The translations under genes and the position numbers were made by a program. This document shows positions 1 to 7,797 of a DNA stretch of 33,114 bases, piece after piece. Position 1 is the stretch's first letter, and every line of letters begins with the position of its first letter. The notes under the pieces are model-generated. The model did no database searches. It saw only the letters and a program-made list of their open reading frames with translations, and was not told the DNA's origin. The stretch spans positions 1 to 33,114 of the forward strand of contig JACPNX010000005.1 of assembly GCA_016185275.1 (NCBI GenBank). Reading direction: 5' to 3'. This DNA is from Actinomycetota bacterium (lineage in GTDB: Bacteria; Actinomycetota; Acidimicrobiia; Acidimicrobiales; Iamiaceae).

Positions 1-23
1 CGTCCATCAACGCCGCCGGCTGA
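1..23 (+). CDS. possible C-terminal tail of an upstream gene (partial)
   Basis: One plus-strand frame enters from the left edge and reads Ser-Ile-Asn-Ala-Ala-Gly then TGA at 21-23. The strong hairpin 60 nt further on (82-109) fits a gene ending here. Seven codons are too few to name a product, and another frame is also open across this stretch, so this is only a plausible end. Confidence 0.25.
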
Positions 24-81
24 TCTCGGCGGGCTGGTCCGCCAGCCACGCCGACCACGATCTTCGGATCACACCACGAAC

Positions 82-109
82 GGGGGCGGGCCTCACGGCC
101 CGCCCCCTT
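82..109 (+). terminator. hairpin terminator of the upstream gene
   Basis: The arms 82-92 (GGGGGCGGGCC) and 97-107 pair perfectly over 11 bp around the 4-nt loop TCAC, followed by TT only. It is a very stable GC-rich stem of the weak-U-tail kind common in actinobacteria. It separates the upstream gene from the promoter at 164-169. Confidence 0.7.
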
Positions 110-163
110 CGCGTGCGCGCGCCAGCGACCCTCGCAGTCCCCGGCGCACCCGCACGCTCCGGG

Positions 164-169
164 TAGCGT
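164..169 (+). promoter_or_regulatory. -10 box of a leaderless promoter for the DUF3151 gene
   Basis: TAGCGT ends 6 nt before the GTG at 176. Transcription starting about 7 nt after the hexamer would begin at the start codon, giving a leaderless mRNA. No -35 element stands out. The same geometry recurs at other lead genes in this window. Confidence 0.55.
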
Positions 170-175
170 CACGGC

Positions 176-619
176 GTGACCGACCGGCCCGTCGCCCTCA
201 GCACCACCGGACCGCCCGAGACGGTCCTCGATCCGGAACCGACCGGGGTGCGGGCGGCGCTCGCCGCCGCGCTGAGCGGCTCGGGCCCCGAACGCCGTGA
301 CGCCGTCGCGGCGGTCGCCGCCGGCCACCCCCGGTCGCTCGATGCGTGGGCTGCGCTGGGCGACCTCGGGCGTGACGCCACCGAGCGCTACGCCGCCTAC
401 CGGGTCGGATACCACCGGGGGCTCGACACGCTGCGGGCATCCGGCTGGCGGGGGAGCGGCTACGTGCGCTGGGCGCACGAGTCGAACCGTGGCTTCCTGC
501 GGTCCCTGCACGGCTTGGCCACGGTCGCCGCCGTCATCGGCGAAGACGACGAGGCCCAGCGCTGCGAGCTCTTCCTGCGCCAGCTCGACCCGGCGTGGCC
601 TCCATCCGAGCTCGCCTGA
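176..619 (+). CDS. DUF3151 family protein
   Basis: A 147-residue soluble protein with no signal peptide or membrane segment. The body from about residue 25 (alanine-rich helix, then a Leu-Asp-Ala-Trp-Ala-Ala-Leu-Gly-Asp block near residue 60, then Tyr-Ala-Tyr-Arg-Val-Gly-Tyr-His-Arg-Gly-Leu-Asp and a Trp-Arg-Gly-Ser-Gly-Tyr-Val-Arg-Trp segment) matches the actinobacterial DUF3151 family as I recall it. No biochemical role is established for that family. The length is usual. The GTG start at 176 is chosen because a TAGCGT -10 box ends 6 nt upstream and no Shine-Dalgarno is present, as in a leaderless message. It converges on the aldehyde dehydrogenase gene. Confidence 0.8.
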   Translation: MTDRPVALSTTGPPETVLDPEPTGVRAALAAALSGSGPERRDAVAAVAAGHPRSLDAWAALGDLGRDATERYAAYRVGYHRGLDTLRASGWRGSGYVRWAHESNRGFLRSLHGLATVAAVIGEDDEAQRCELFLRQLDPAWPPSELA

Positions 620-739
620 CCCGCGGCCGGCCACGGCCACGGTGAACCGAAGCCGGCCGAACGGAAGCCGGCCGGGCGCCGGCCGGACGCCGGCCGGGCG
701 CCGACGCCAGCGCGGGGGTCGCCGTTGGAGGGGCCGAGG
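620..739. repeat. GCCGGCC-rich spacer between convergent genes
   Basis: This 120-bp spacer separates two converging genes. It holds four copies of the palindrome GCCGGCC at 652, 667, 678 and 689 (spacings 15, 11 and 11 nt). The copies can pair with one another in several ways, so the stretch may act as a bidirectional terminator. No gene is seen here. Confidence 0.4.
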
Positions 740-2170
740 TCAGTCTTCGGCGAAGAAGACGTTGCGGGCCTCGGAGTAGAGGTCCATGGCGGCAGGGCCG
801 AGCTCGCGCCCGAGACCCGACCGCTTGAAGCCGCCGAAGGGCGTCTCCGTGCGCACCGACCGGTTCGTGTTCACGCTGAGCGTGCCGGTGCGCAGGCGGC
901 GGGCCAGCCGGATGGCGCGCGTGGCCGAGCCGGTCCACAACGAACCGGCCAGGGCGAAGTCCGAGTCGTTGGCGATGCGCACGGCGTCGTCCTCGTCGCC
1001 GAAGGGGATCACCGATGCGACCGGGCCGAAGATCTCCTCACGAGCGATGCGCATCGAGTTGTCGACGTCGGCCACGACCGCAGGGCGCATGAAAAACCCC
1101 GGCCCGTCCGGCACGCCGCCACCGGCCACGAGGCGGGCGCCCTCCTGCTGGCCGACGGAGGCGTAGTCGAGCGCCCGCTGCCTCTGGGCTGCGGAGATGA
1201 GGGGCCCGACCTCGGTGCCCGCGTCGCCCGGAGCACCGAGCACGACGGCCTCGGTGCGCTCGGCGAAGCGGGCGACGAAGTCGTCGTACACCACCCGCTC
1301 GACGAGGATGCGGCTGCGCGCGCAGCAGTCCTGCCCGGCGTTGGCGAACACCGCCGACGGCATCTCGTCGACGCAGCGCTCGATGTCGGCGTCGCCGAAC
1401 ACCACGCACGCCGACTTCCCGCCGAGCTCGAGCGAGACGCGGGTGATGTTGCCGGCCGAGGTGCGCAGGATCCGCGCCCCCGTCGCCGTCTCCCCGGTGA
1501 AGCCCACCTTGTCGACGCGGCGGTCGCCCACGAGCAGATCTCCGATGGTGGCACCGGGGCCGGGCAGCACCGAGACGTAGGCCGGGGGGATGCCGGCCTC
1601 GACGAGGAGGTCGCCGAGCGCCAGAGCGGTGAGCGGCGTGAGCGACGCCGGCTTGAGCACGACGGGGTTGCCGCAGGCCAGAGCGGGCGCGAGCTTCCAC
1701 GAGGCGATCAGCATCGGGAAGTTCCAGGGCACGATGAGCGCGCAGACGCCGACGGGCTCGCGCAGCACGACGTCGAGACCCGGATCCTGCGTGGGCACCT
1801 GCTGGCCGAGGTGCTTGTCGGCGAAGCCGGCGTAGTACTCGAAGGTCCGGGCCACCTGCCCGGCCTCCCAGCGGGCATCGACCACCGGATGGCCCGCGTC
1901 CCGGCACTCGAGGCGGGCGAGCTCCTCGGCCCGGTCGGCCACCAGCTCGGCCACCCGGTGCAGCACCCTCGATCGCACGGCGGGGTTCGGATCCCACGCG
2001 CCACGCTCCTCGAAGGCACGGGCCGCGGCGGTGAGCGCGGCGTCCACGTCGGCCGGGCCGGCACGCGCCACGTCGGCGAACCCCTCGCCGGTGGCCGGAT
2101 CGACCGTCTCGGACGTGGCGCCGTCGGCGGCATCTCGCCGCTCGCCGGCGATGATCAGCCGCTCGCTCAC
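740..2170 (-). CDS. aldehyde dehydrogenase (NAD(P)+), ALDH superfamily
   Basis: Oxidises an aldehyde to the acid with NAD(P)+. The 476-residue length is normal for the betaine-aldehyde / gamma-glutamyl-aminobutyraldehyde dehydrogenase group. Catalytic features are all present: Asn150 in PWNF, Lys173 in LKPAS, Glu249 in LELGGKS, and nucleophile Cys282 in NAGQDCCARSR; the EEIFGPV motif follows near the C terminus. The GTG start at 2170 lies 9 nt after a minus-strand TAGGAT. The gene is divergent from an SDR, a glutamine-synthetase-like ligase and a gamma-glutamyl hydrolase. By context it probably oxidises a gamma-glutamylated amino aldehyde, like PuuC; the substrate is inferred, not shown by sequence. 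Family assignment is secure. Confidence 0.93.
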   Translation of the reverse strand: MSERLIIAGERRDAADGATSETVDPATGEGFADVARAGPADVDAALTAAARAFEERGAWDPNPAVRSRVLHRVAELVADRAEELARLECRDAGHPVVDARWEAGQVARTFEYYAGFADKHLGQQVPTQDPGLDVVLREPVGVCALIVPWNFPMLIASWKLAPALACGNPVVLKPASLTPLTALALGDLLVEAGIPPAYVSVLPGPGATIGDLLVGDRRVDKVGFTGETATGARILRTSAGNITRVSLELGGKSACVVFGDADIERCVDEMPSAVFANAGQDCCARSRILVERVVYDDFVARFAERTEAVVLGAPGDAGTEVGPLISAAQRQRALDYASVGQQEGARLVAGGGVPDGPGFFMRPAVVADVDNSMRIAREEIFGPVASVIPFGDEDDAVRIANDSDFALAGSLWTGSATRAIRLARRLRTGTLSVNTNRSVRTETPFGGFKRSGLGRELGPAAMDLYSEARNVFFAED

Positions 2171-2179
2171 AGGCCGGTG

Positions 2180-2193
2180 ATCCTAGGTACGCT
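2180..2193. promoter_or_regulatory. back-to-back -10 boxes of a divergent promoter
   Basis: The 67-bp gap between the divergent genes holds a minus-strand TAGGAT (plus-strand 2180-2185) for the aldehyde dehydrogenase and a plus-strand TACGCT (2188-2193) for the SDR operon. They overlap the palindrome CCTAGG at 2182-2187. Such close spacing would make the two transcripts compete or be co-regulated. No operator is recognised. Confidence 0.4.
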
Positions 2194-2237
2194 CCGGCAC
2201 CCCGGCGACAGCGCCGGAGGCGACGCGGAGGGGCCGA

Positions 2238-3008
2238 TTGGGCAGGTTGGACGGGAAGGTCGCGCTGGTGACCGGCGCCGCGAGCGGCATGGGCCGCGTG
2301 GGAGCCGTCCGGTTCGCGGCCGAGGGAGCGGCCGTGGCCGCGGTCGACCTGCGGGGCTGCGAGGACACCGTCGAGACCATCCGGTCCGCCGGTGGACGGG
2401 CGCTGTCGCTCGCCGCGGACGTGACCGACGGTCGCGCCGTGGAGGCGGCGGTCGGCGAGGCCGAGTCGACCTTCGGCGCGCTGCACGTGCTCTACAACAA
2501 CGCGGGGGTCAGCCTCGCGGATGACGACCGCGCCACCACGACCTCCGAGTCGACGTGGCAGACGACGATGGACGTGAACGTCAAGGGGGTCTGGCTGTGC
2601 TGCCGGGCCGGCATCCCGGCGCTGCAGCGCGCCGGCGGCGGTTCGATCGTCAACGTGGCGTCGTTCGTGGCGCACCTGGGGTCGGCCACGCCCCAGCTCG
2701 CCTACGCGACGTCGAAGGGCGCGGTGCTCGCCATGACGCGCGAGATCGCGGTGACCCACGCGCGTGAGGGGATCCGCGCCAACGCCCTGTGCCCGGGACC
2801 GGTGCTCACCCCGCTGCTCGCCAAGTACCTCGACGACGAGGCGAAGCGGCAGCGCCGCCTCGTTCACATCCCGATGGGCCGCTTCGGGACCGCGGAGGAG
2901 ATGGTGGCGGGCGCGCTGTTCCTGGCCAGCGACGAGTCGTCGTTCATGACCGGCCAGTCGCTCTTGATCGACGGCGGCATCACCGCCGCCTACACGACGC
3001 CCGAGTAG
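2238..3008 (+). CDS. short-chain dehydrogenase/reductase (SDR)
   Basis: A 256-residue classical SDR that should interconvert an alcohol and a carbonyl. Cofactor motif TGxxxGxG is at residues 12-19 (TGAASGMG), Asp37 after beta-2 favours NAD(H) over NADP(H), NNAG is at 87-90, and the catalytic residues are Asn114, Ser142, Tyr156 and Lys160 (YATSK). The PGPV motif and the C-terminal GQSLLIDGG are typical. The TTG start at 2238 has AGGGG five nt upstream. It is the first gene of a plus-strand operon, 6 nt before the ligase gene. In this context an alcohol dehydrogenase step on a gamma-glutamylated amino alcohol is a reasonable inference; the family itself does not fix the substrate. Confidence 0.92.
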   Translation: MGRLDGKVALVTGAASGMGRVGAVRFAAEGAAVAAVDLRGCEDTVETIRSAGGRALSLAADVTDGRAVEAAVGEAESTFGALHVLYNNAGVSLADDDRATTTSESTWQTTMDVNVKGVWLCCRAGIPALQRAGGGSIVNVASFVAHLGSATPQLAYATSKGAVLAMTREIAVTHAREGIRANALCPGPVLTPLLAKYLDDEAKRQRRLVHIPMGRFGTAEEMVAGALFLASDESSFMTGQSLLIDGGITAAYTTPE

Positions 3009-3014
3009 GGAGGC

Positions 3015-4370
3015 ATGGTGCCCGAAGGCATGCTCACGCTCGACGAGCTCGACGGCCTGGTCGGGGCGGGCGAGGTCGACACGGTCGTCGTCGCCTTCCC
3101 CGACCTGTTCGGCCGCCTCGTGGGCAAGCGGGTGACGGGCCGCTACTTCCTCGAGCGGGTGGCCCGCGGGTCCATCGAGGTCTGCGACTACCTGCTCGCC
3201 GTGGACGTCGACATGACGCCGTTGCCCGGGTACCGCTTCGCCAGCTGGGACACCGGCTACGGCGACGTGTCGGCCCGGCCCGACCTGGCGACGCTGCGGC
3301 GCATCCCGTGGCTGGAAGGCACTGCGCTGGTGCTGTGCGACCTCGTGCTCGAAGGCACCGACGAACCGGTGGCCGTGTCGCCGCGGGCGATCCTGCGCCG
3401 GCAGATCGAACGGGCCGCGGCCGCCGGCTACCGCGTCTGCATCGGCGCCGAACTCGAGTTCTTCCTCTTCAAGGACTCCTATGCCGAGGCGGCGGCCCGC
3501 GGCTACGCGGGCCTGCGCCCGCACTCCGACTGGGTCGAGGACTACCACATCCTCCAGACCAGCCGAGAGGAGTACGTGATCCGGCGGATCCGCAACGCCA
3601 TGGAGGCAGCCGGAGTGCCCGTCGAGTTCTCCAAGGGCGAGGCCGGCTTCGGCCAGCACGAGATCAACCTCGAGTTCGCCGAGGCGCTGGAGATGGCCGA
3701 CCGCCACTCCGTCTACAAGAACGGGGTGAAGGAGATCGCGGACCAGGAGGGCCGGGCCGTCACCTTCATGGCGAAGTACCGCTCGGACGACGTCGGCTCG
3801 TCGTGCCACATCCACTCGAGCGTCTGGGACGCGCCCGGCGCGCGATCCCTGATGCCCGACGACGCACTGTTCCGGGGCTGGCTCGGCGGGCTCGTCGGCC
3901 ACAGCCGCGAGCTGAGCCTGCTCTTCGCGCCGTACGTCAACTCGTACAAGCGCTTCCAGCCCGACTCGTGGGCCCCGACCGCGGTGGCCTGGGGCGACGA
4001 CAACCGCACCTGCGGGCTGCGGGTCGTCGGCCACGGCGAGGCCCGGCGGGTGGAGTCGCGCATCCCCGGCGCCGACGTGAACCCGTACCTCGCCTACGCG
4101 GGCGTCATCGCGGCCGGTCTCGCCGGCATCGAGCGCGCGGCGGACCCGGGTCCCGCCTTCCGGGGCAACGCCTACGCCGATCCGGACGTGGCCCGCATCC
4201 CCGCGACGCTCGTCGAGGCAATGGCGCTCTGGCAGGACTCCGACCTCGCGCGCGACGCCTTTGGCGACGACGTGCACCACCACGTCCTCAACACCGCCCG
4301 CCAGGAGTGGGCGGCCGCCAGCTGGGCGGTGACGGACTGGGAGGTCCGGCGTGGGTTCGAGCGGCTCTGA
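3015..4370 (+). CDS. glutamine-synthetase-like gamma-glutamyl-amine ligase
   Basis: ATP-dependent ligase of the glutamine synthetase fold, 451 residues. Metal and substrate motifs are visible: Glu146/Glu148 in AELEFF, Glu209 and the GQHEINLEF block (213-221), the ATP-site CHIHSSVWD (264-272), NSYKRF (309-314), DNRTCGLRV (329-337), and ESRIPGADVNPYLA (347-360). The adenylylation-site segment of true GlnA is not seen. The family includes PuuA-type gamma-glutamylpolyamine synthetases and the ethanolamine enzyme GlnA4, which join glutamate to an amine. The hydrolase downstream and dehydrogenases nearby support that role over ammonia assimilation. The GGAGG at 3009-3013 is only 1 nt from this ATG, so GTG 3018 may be the true start. 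Confidence 0.88.
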   Translation: MVPEGMLTLDELDGLVGAGEVDTVVVAFPDLFGRLVGKRVTGRYFLERVARGSIEVCDYLLAVDVDMTPLPGYRFASWDTGYGDVSARPDLATLRRIPWLEGTALVLCDLVLEGTDEPVAVSPRAILRRQIERAAAAGYRVCIGAELEFFLFKDSYAEAAARGYAGLRPHSDWVEDYHILQTSREEYVIRRIRNAMEAAGVPVEFSKGEAGFGQHEINLEFAEALEMADRHSVYKNGVKEIADQEGRAVTFMAKYRSDDVGSSCHIHSSVWDAPGARSLMPDDALFRGWLGGLVGHSRELSLLFAPYVNSYKRFQPDSWAPTAVAWGDDNRTCGLRVVGHGEARRVESRIPGADVNPYLAYAGVIAAGLAGIERAADPGPAFRGNAYADPDVARIPATLVEAMALWQDSDLARDAFGDDVHHHVLNTARQEWAAASWAVTDWEVRRGFERL

Positions 4371-5184
4371 CGGCGCGGGCGCCGCGCCGGGCGCCGCCGC
4401 GCCGGCCCCGCCGGCCGCGCCCGTCCCGCCGGCCTCGCCGGTCCCGCGCCCGCTCATCGCCGTGACCGGGCGGCGGGTGCCGCAGGGGAGCATCGCCCGC
4501 TGGCTGGAGGCCGCGCTCGCGACACCCAGCGACTACCTCGATGCGCTGTCCCGGGCCGGTGGCCTGGGAGCGGTCCTCGTCCCCGAGCCCGTCGACGACG
4601 CCGGGGCCGCCCAGGTGCTGGACGGCTTCGCGGGCCTGGTGCTGACCGGCGGCATCGACGTGGACCCGCGCCGCTACGGCCAGCAGCCGGCACCCGAGAC
4701 CTACGGGTGCGACGAGGCCACCGACACGTTCGAGATCGCGTTGGCCCGTGCCGCTCTGTCGCGCGCTGTGCCGTTGCTCGCCATCTGCCGCGGCTGCCAG
4801 GTGCTGAACGTGGCCCTGGGCGGCACGCTCGACCAGCACATCACCGGGCGACCCGGGCTCGTCGCCCACGGCATCCCCAACGGCGGTGGCGGGGTGGACT
4901 GCGAGCACCGCATCGAAGCGGGCACGCGCCTGCACGCCGCGCTCGGGGTGGAGCGCTCGGTCGGCCGCTGCCACCACCACCAGTCGGTGGCCAGGCTGGG
5001 CGCCAGCCTGCGGGTGTCCGCGCGCGCGACGGACGGGATCGTCGAAGCCGTCGAACCCGTCGACGCCGCCGGCTGGTGCGTGGCCGTGCAGTGGCACCCG
5101 GAGGAGTCGGCCGCGGTCGACCCGGTGCAGCAGCGCTTGTTCGACGCGTTCGTCGACGCGGCGCGCCAGCGGCGACGAGGCTGA
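4351..5184 (+). CDS. gamma-glutamyl-gamma-aminobutyrate hydrolase family protein (PuuD-like, peptidase C26)
   Basis: A class-I glutamine-amidotransferase-like hydrolase that splits a gamma-glutamyl amide to glutamate and the free amine or acid. The nucleophile elbow is AICRGCQVLN with Cys146; the partner His249 and Glu251 are in VQWHPEE; the TGGIDVDPRRYG segment (99-110) is characteristic of the PuuD family. The first 33 residues are an Ala/Pro/Gly-rich tail not usual for the family. Start GTG 4351 has GGGAGG six nt upstream and lies inside the ligase gene (20-nt overlap), so the two are translationally coupled. It would perform the last step of the pathway encoded around it. The family is secure; the substrate is inferred. 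Confidence 0.88.
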   Translation: MGSSGSDGAGAAPGAAAPAPPAAPVPPASPVPRPLIAVTGRRVPQGSIARWLEAALATPSDYLDALSRAGGLGAVLVPEPVDDAGAAQVLDGFAGLVLTGGIDVDPRRYGQQPAPETYGCDEATDTFEIALARAALSRAVPLLAICRGCQVLNVALGGTLDQHITGRPGLVAHGIPNGGGGVDCEHRIEAGTRLHAALGVERSVGRCHHHQSVARLGASLRVSARATDGIVEAVEPVDAAGWCVAVQWHPEESAAVDPVQQRLFDAFVDAARQRRRG

Positions 5185-5222
5185 GCGCCCCACCTCGCTC
5201 GTCGCGCCCGGCCGGCCGTCGC

Positions 5223-5228
5223 TACGTT
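5223..5228 (+). promoter_or_regulatory. -10 box of a leaderless promoter for the flavin reductase
   Basis: TACGTT ends 6 nt before ATG 5235, which fixes the start codon of the next gene. No Shine-Dalgarno is present. Confidence 0.5.
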
Positions 5229-5234
5229 CGCTGC

Positions 5235-5798
5235 ATGGCCGCTCCCGGAGGCACTGGACCGATCGGACCGTTCCCGGCGCGGGCTCGTGAGGACCCGGGA
5301 GAGCAGGAGGCCTACGACAAGCTCCGCAGGCGCGTCCTGTGGTCGCTGCCGTCGGGCCTCTACGTCCTCGGCAGCCGCGCCGGCGACCGGCGCAACGCGA
5401 TGACCATCAACTGGGTGAGCCAGGTGTCGTTCGAACCGAAGCTGGTGGGCGTCTCGGTCGAGAAGCCGGCGCTCACCCACGAGCTCGTGGCCGATGGTGG
5501 CGTCTTCTCGGTGAACACCGTCGCCCGGGCCGACAGCGCCATGATCCGCAAGTTCACGAAACCCGTCGACGCGGACCTCGGGGCCATGACCCTCAACGGA
5601 TTCGCCTTCCACGACGGCGCGACCGGCGCCCCCGTGCTCGACCGGGCCCCGGCGTTCCTCGACTGCGAGGTCCGCCACGCCCTCGACGTCGGCGGCCACA
5701 CCCTCTTCGTCGGCGAGGTGGTCGACTGCGGCTTCCAGGCCGCGGAGGACACCCCCGTGCTTCGCATGGAGGACACGCGCATGCACTACGGCGGCTGA
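5235..5798 (+). CDS. flavin reductase family protein (FMN-binding split barrel)
   Basis: A 187-residue cytosolic protein. After a disordered Gly/Pro N-terminus, residues about 30-180 follow the flavin-reductase split-barrel pattern: SGLYVLGSRAGDRRNAMTIN, WVSQVSFEPKLVGVSVEK, FSVNTVARAD, and a terminal acidic His-Tyr-Gly-Gly. These enzymes bind FMN or FAD and use NAD(P)H to reduce flavin for a partner oxygenase, or act as flavin-binding oxidoreductases. No partner monooxygenase lies next to it, so its partner is unknown. ATG 5235 is chosen because the TACGTT box ends 6 nt upstream. The next gene has its own promoter, so this is probably a single-gene unit. Confidence 0.82.
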   Translation: MAAPGGTGPIGPFPARAREDPGEQEAYDKLRRRVLWSLPSGLYVLGSRAGDRRNAMTINWVSQVSFEPKLVGVSVEKPALTHELVADGGVFSVNTVARADSAMIRKFTKPVDADLGAMTLNGFAFHDGATGAPVLDRAPAFLDCEVRHALDVGGHTLFVGEVVDCGFQAAEDTPVLRMEDTRMHYGG

Positions 5799-5825
5799 GC
5801 GGGAGCGGGGCGGGCGCGGCGGGCG

Positions 5826-5831
5826 TACGGT
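5826..5831 (+). promoter_or_regulatory. -10 box of a leaderless promoter for the PLP lyase gene
   Basis: TACGGT ends 6 nt before ATG 5838, in a 39-bp spacer after the flavin reductase stop codon. It suggests a separate transcript for the PLP enzyme and MobA. Confidence 0.5.
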
Positions 5832-5837
5832 CCGGGG

Positions 5838-7136
5838 ATGCGTGACGAGCTTCCCGGCATCCCGGACCACGGCTGGCCGGCGGACGAGGTGCTCGACCGC
5901 ATCGACGCGCGGCGCGCCGGCGACCTCGACTGGCGCGGCGGCCGCGCGTTCAGCCTGGTGTACAACCCGGGCGACGAGGGCCTCGAGCGGTTGCTGCACG
6001 CCGTCGCCGACCGGTACCTCCACGAGAACGCGCTCAACCCGTTCCGCTACCCGAGCCTCCTGGCCATGGAGCAGGAGGTGGTCGCCATGGGCTGCCGGCT
6101 CCTCGGCACCGCACCGGACGCGGGTGCGCTGACCTCGGGGGGGACGGAGAGCATCTTCCTCGCCGTGCAGGTCGCACGCGACGCCGCCCGGACCGGCCGG
6201 GGGATCGCCGAACCGCAGCTGCTCACGGCGAGCACGGCGCACCCGGCCTTCGCCAAGGCGGCCAAGTACCTCGACGTCGAGCACGTGCGCGTGCCCGTGG
6301 GGCCCGACGGCCGTGCCGACGTCGACGCCATGGCGGCCGCGATCGGGGACCGCACCGGACTCGTCGTGGGGTCCGCGCCGTGCTACCCGTTCGGTGTGGT
6401 CGACCCGATCGGCGACCTCGCCGCCGCAGCCGCCGAGCGCGGGGTCCTGTTCCACACCGACGCCTGCCTCGGCGGCTGGCTGCTGCCGTGGCTCGAACGT
6501 CTGGGCGAGCCGGTGCCCGCATGGGACTTCCGGGTTCCGGGGGTCACCTCCGTATCCGCCGACGTGCACAAGTACGGATACGGGTTCAAGGGAGCGTCGA
6601 TCGTGGCGTACCGCGACCGGACCCTGCTCACGCGCCAGCACTTCTGGTACGACGACTGGCCGGGCGGGCTGTACGCGTCGGGCACCACCGCCGGCACCCG
6701 CCCGGCGGCCCCCATCGCGGGAGCGTGGGCCGCCGTCACGCACCTCGGCGTCGACGGCTACCTGCGCATGGCCACCGCCGTGCGCGACACGACGCGCCGC
6801 TTCGTACACGGCATCGACGCGGTCGCCGGGCTCGCGGTCGACCCCCGCCCCGACGCGGCCGCCATGCAGATCACCGCCACCGCACCCACCCTCGACGGTC
6901 CGCAGGCCGGGACCGGCGCCGTGCCCGCGCGAGGATCGGCACTCGATCTCGGCGCACTGGGCGACGCCATGGACCGGCGGGGTTGGGCCCTCGACCGCCA
7001 GCAGGGCGGCCTGCACCTGATGGTCTCGCCGTACCACGCACAGGTCGTCGAGCGATTCCTCGTCGACCTGGGGGCGGCGGCGGCCGAGGGCGGCACGTCG
7101 GAGGGGGTGGGGGCGACCTACGGCGGCATCGCGTGA
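5838..7136 (+). CDS. PLP-dependent lyase/decarboxylase, sphingosine-1-phosphate-lyase-like
   Basis: A 432-residue group-II PLP decarboxylase-fold enzyme. Cofactor features: SGGTES at 100-105 for phosphate contact, Asp208 in HTDACLGG pairing with the pyridine nitrogen, and Schiff-base Lys245 in SADVHKYGYGFKG. The run Trp-Asp-Phe-Arg-Val-Pro-Gly-Val-Thr-Ser then Ser-Ala-Asp-x-His-Lys-Tyr-Gly, and the later WPGGLYASGTTAGTRP, closely resemble eukaryotic and bacterial sphingosine-1-phosphate lyases rather than glutamate decarboxylases. Unlike the eukaryotic enzyme there is no membrane anchor, so it should be cytosolic. The substrate in this organism is unknown; amino-acid decarboxylation is the alternative. 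The stop codon overlaps the MobA start (GTGA), which couples their translation. Confidence 0.82.
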   Translation: MRDELPGIPDHGWPADEVLDRIDARRAGDLDWRGGRAFSLVYNPGDEGLERLLHAVADRYLHENALNPFRYPSLLAMEQEVVAMGCRLLGTAPDAGALTSGGTESIFLAVQVARDAARTGRGIAEPQLLTASTAHPAFAKAAKYLDVEHVRVPVGPDGRADVDAMAAAIGDRTGLVVGSAPCYPFGVVDPIGDLAAAAAERGVLFHTDACLGGWLLPWLERLGEPVPAWDFRVPGVTSVSADVHKYGYGFKGASIVAYRDRTLLTRQHFWYDDWPGGLYASGTTAGTRPAAPIAGAWAAVTHLGVDGYLRMATAVRDTTRRFVHGIDAVAGLAVDPRPDAAAMQITATAPTLDGPQAGTGAVPARGSALDLGALGDAMDRRGWALDRQQGGLHLMVSPYHAQVVERFLVDLGAAAAEGGTSEGVGATYGGIA

Positions 7137-7723
7137 CGGGTCCTCCGGTGGTGGGGGCCGTGCTCTGCGGCGGCGCCAGCCGGCGGATGGGCCGCGACAA
7201 GGCCTTCGTCGAGCTCGAGGGTCTTCCGTTCGCGTGCCGTGTGGACGCCGCGCTGCGAGCCGGCGGAGCCGAGCGGGTCGTCGCCGTGGGAGGAGACGCC
7301 GATCGGCTCACGGCGATCGGCCTCGCCCCGGTGCCCGACGATCACCCCGGCGAGGGCCCGCTCGGGGGCGTGCTCACCGCGTTGCGGTTCTGCGGGGACG
7401 CACTCGTCGTCGTCGCCGCGTGCGACCAGCCGTGGCTCGACGGGGCCACCGTCGGCCGGCTGATCGGCGCCCTCGCGGGGCGCGCCGACGCCGCCGCGGC
7501 CGTGCCGTCCATCGCCGGACGGCGGGTGCCGCTGCCGGTCGTCCTGCGCGGCGACCGCGCCGGACCGGCACTCCGGGCCGGCTTCGCGGCCGGGACGCGC
7601 TCCCTCCTCGACGGGCTGGCCGAGCTGCGCGCCGTCGAGGTGCCGGGGCTGGCGCCGGCGGCACTGCGCGACGTGGACGCGCCCGAGCACCTGCGCGGTC
7701 CGGGTGAGCGGCGACCGGTCTGA
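7133..7723 (+). CDS. mobA: molybdenum cofactor guanylyltransferase
   Basis: Transfers GMP from GTP to molybdopterin to make the bis-MGD or MGD cofactor, in the cytosol. The 196-residue length is normal. The nucleotide-binding signature AVLCGGASRRMGRDK is at residues 9-23, followed by DDHPGEGPLGGVLTAL near 67-82 and ACDQPWL near 100, all standard for MobA. Start GTG 7133 overlaps the TGA of the PLP lyase (GTGA); starting further upstream would run into the lyase frame. No other molybdenum cofactor gene is in the window. The related CofC/MobA-like group is an alternative, but the signature fits MobA best. Confidence 0.87.
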   Translation: MTGPPVVGAVLCGGASRRMGRDKAFVELEGLPFACRVDAALRAGGAERVVAVGGDADRLTAIGLAPVPDDHPGEGPLGGVLTALRFCGDALVVVAACDQPWLDGATVGRLIGALAGRADAAAAVPSIAGRRVPLPVVLRGDRAGPALRAGFAAGTRSLLDGLAELRAVEVPGLAPAALRDVDAPEHLRGPGERRPV

Positions 7724-7767
7724 GCGCGCCGAGGGCCCGGTCGGCGGGGCCGGCGCCGGCCGGGCGG

Positions 7768-7773
7768 TACCAT
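7768..7773 (+). promoter_or_regulatory. -10 box upstream of the rhodanese gene
   Basis: TACCAT, followed by a short leader with the Shine-Dalgarno GGAGG at 7785-7789. Unlike other promoters here it would give a leadered message. The GGAGG overlaps one candidate GTG (7789) and sits 8 nt before the second (7798), favouring the latter as start. Confidence 0.4.
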
Positions 7774-7797
7774 CGTGGCGCCCTGGAGGTGCGCCCG

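Noticed and set aside
1038..4493. 1151-residue minus-strand open frame
   Set aside because: It shadows the ligase, SDR and ALDH genes in the wrong frame; composition is Arg/Ala/Gly noise.
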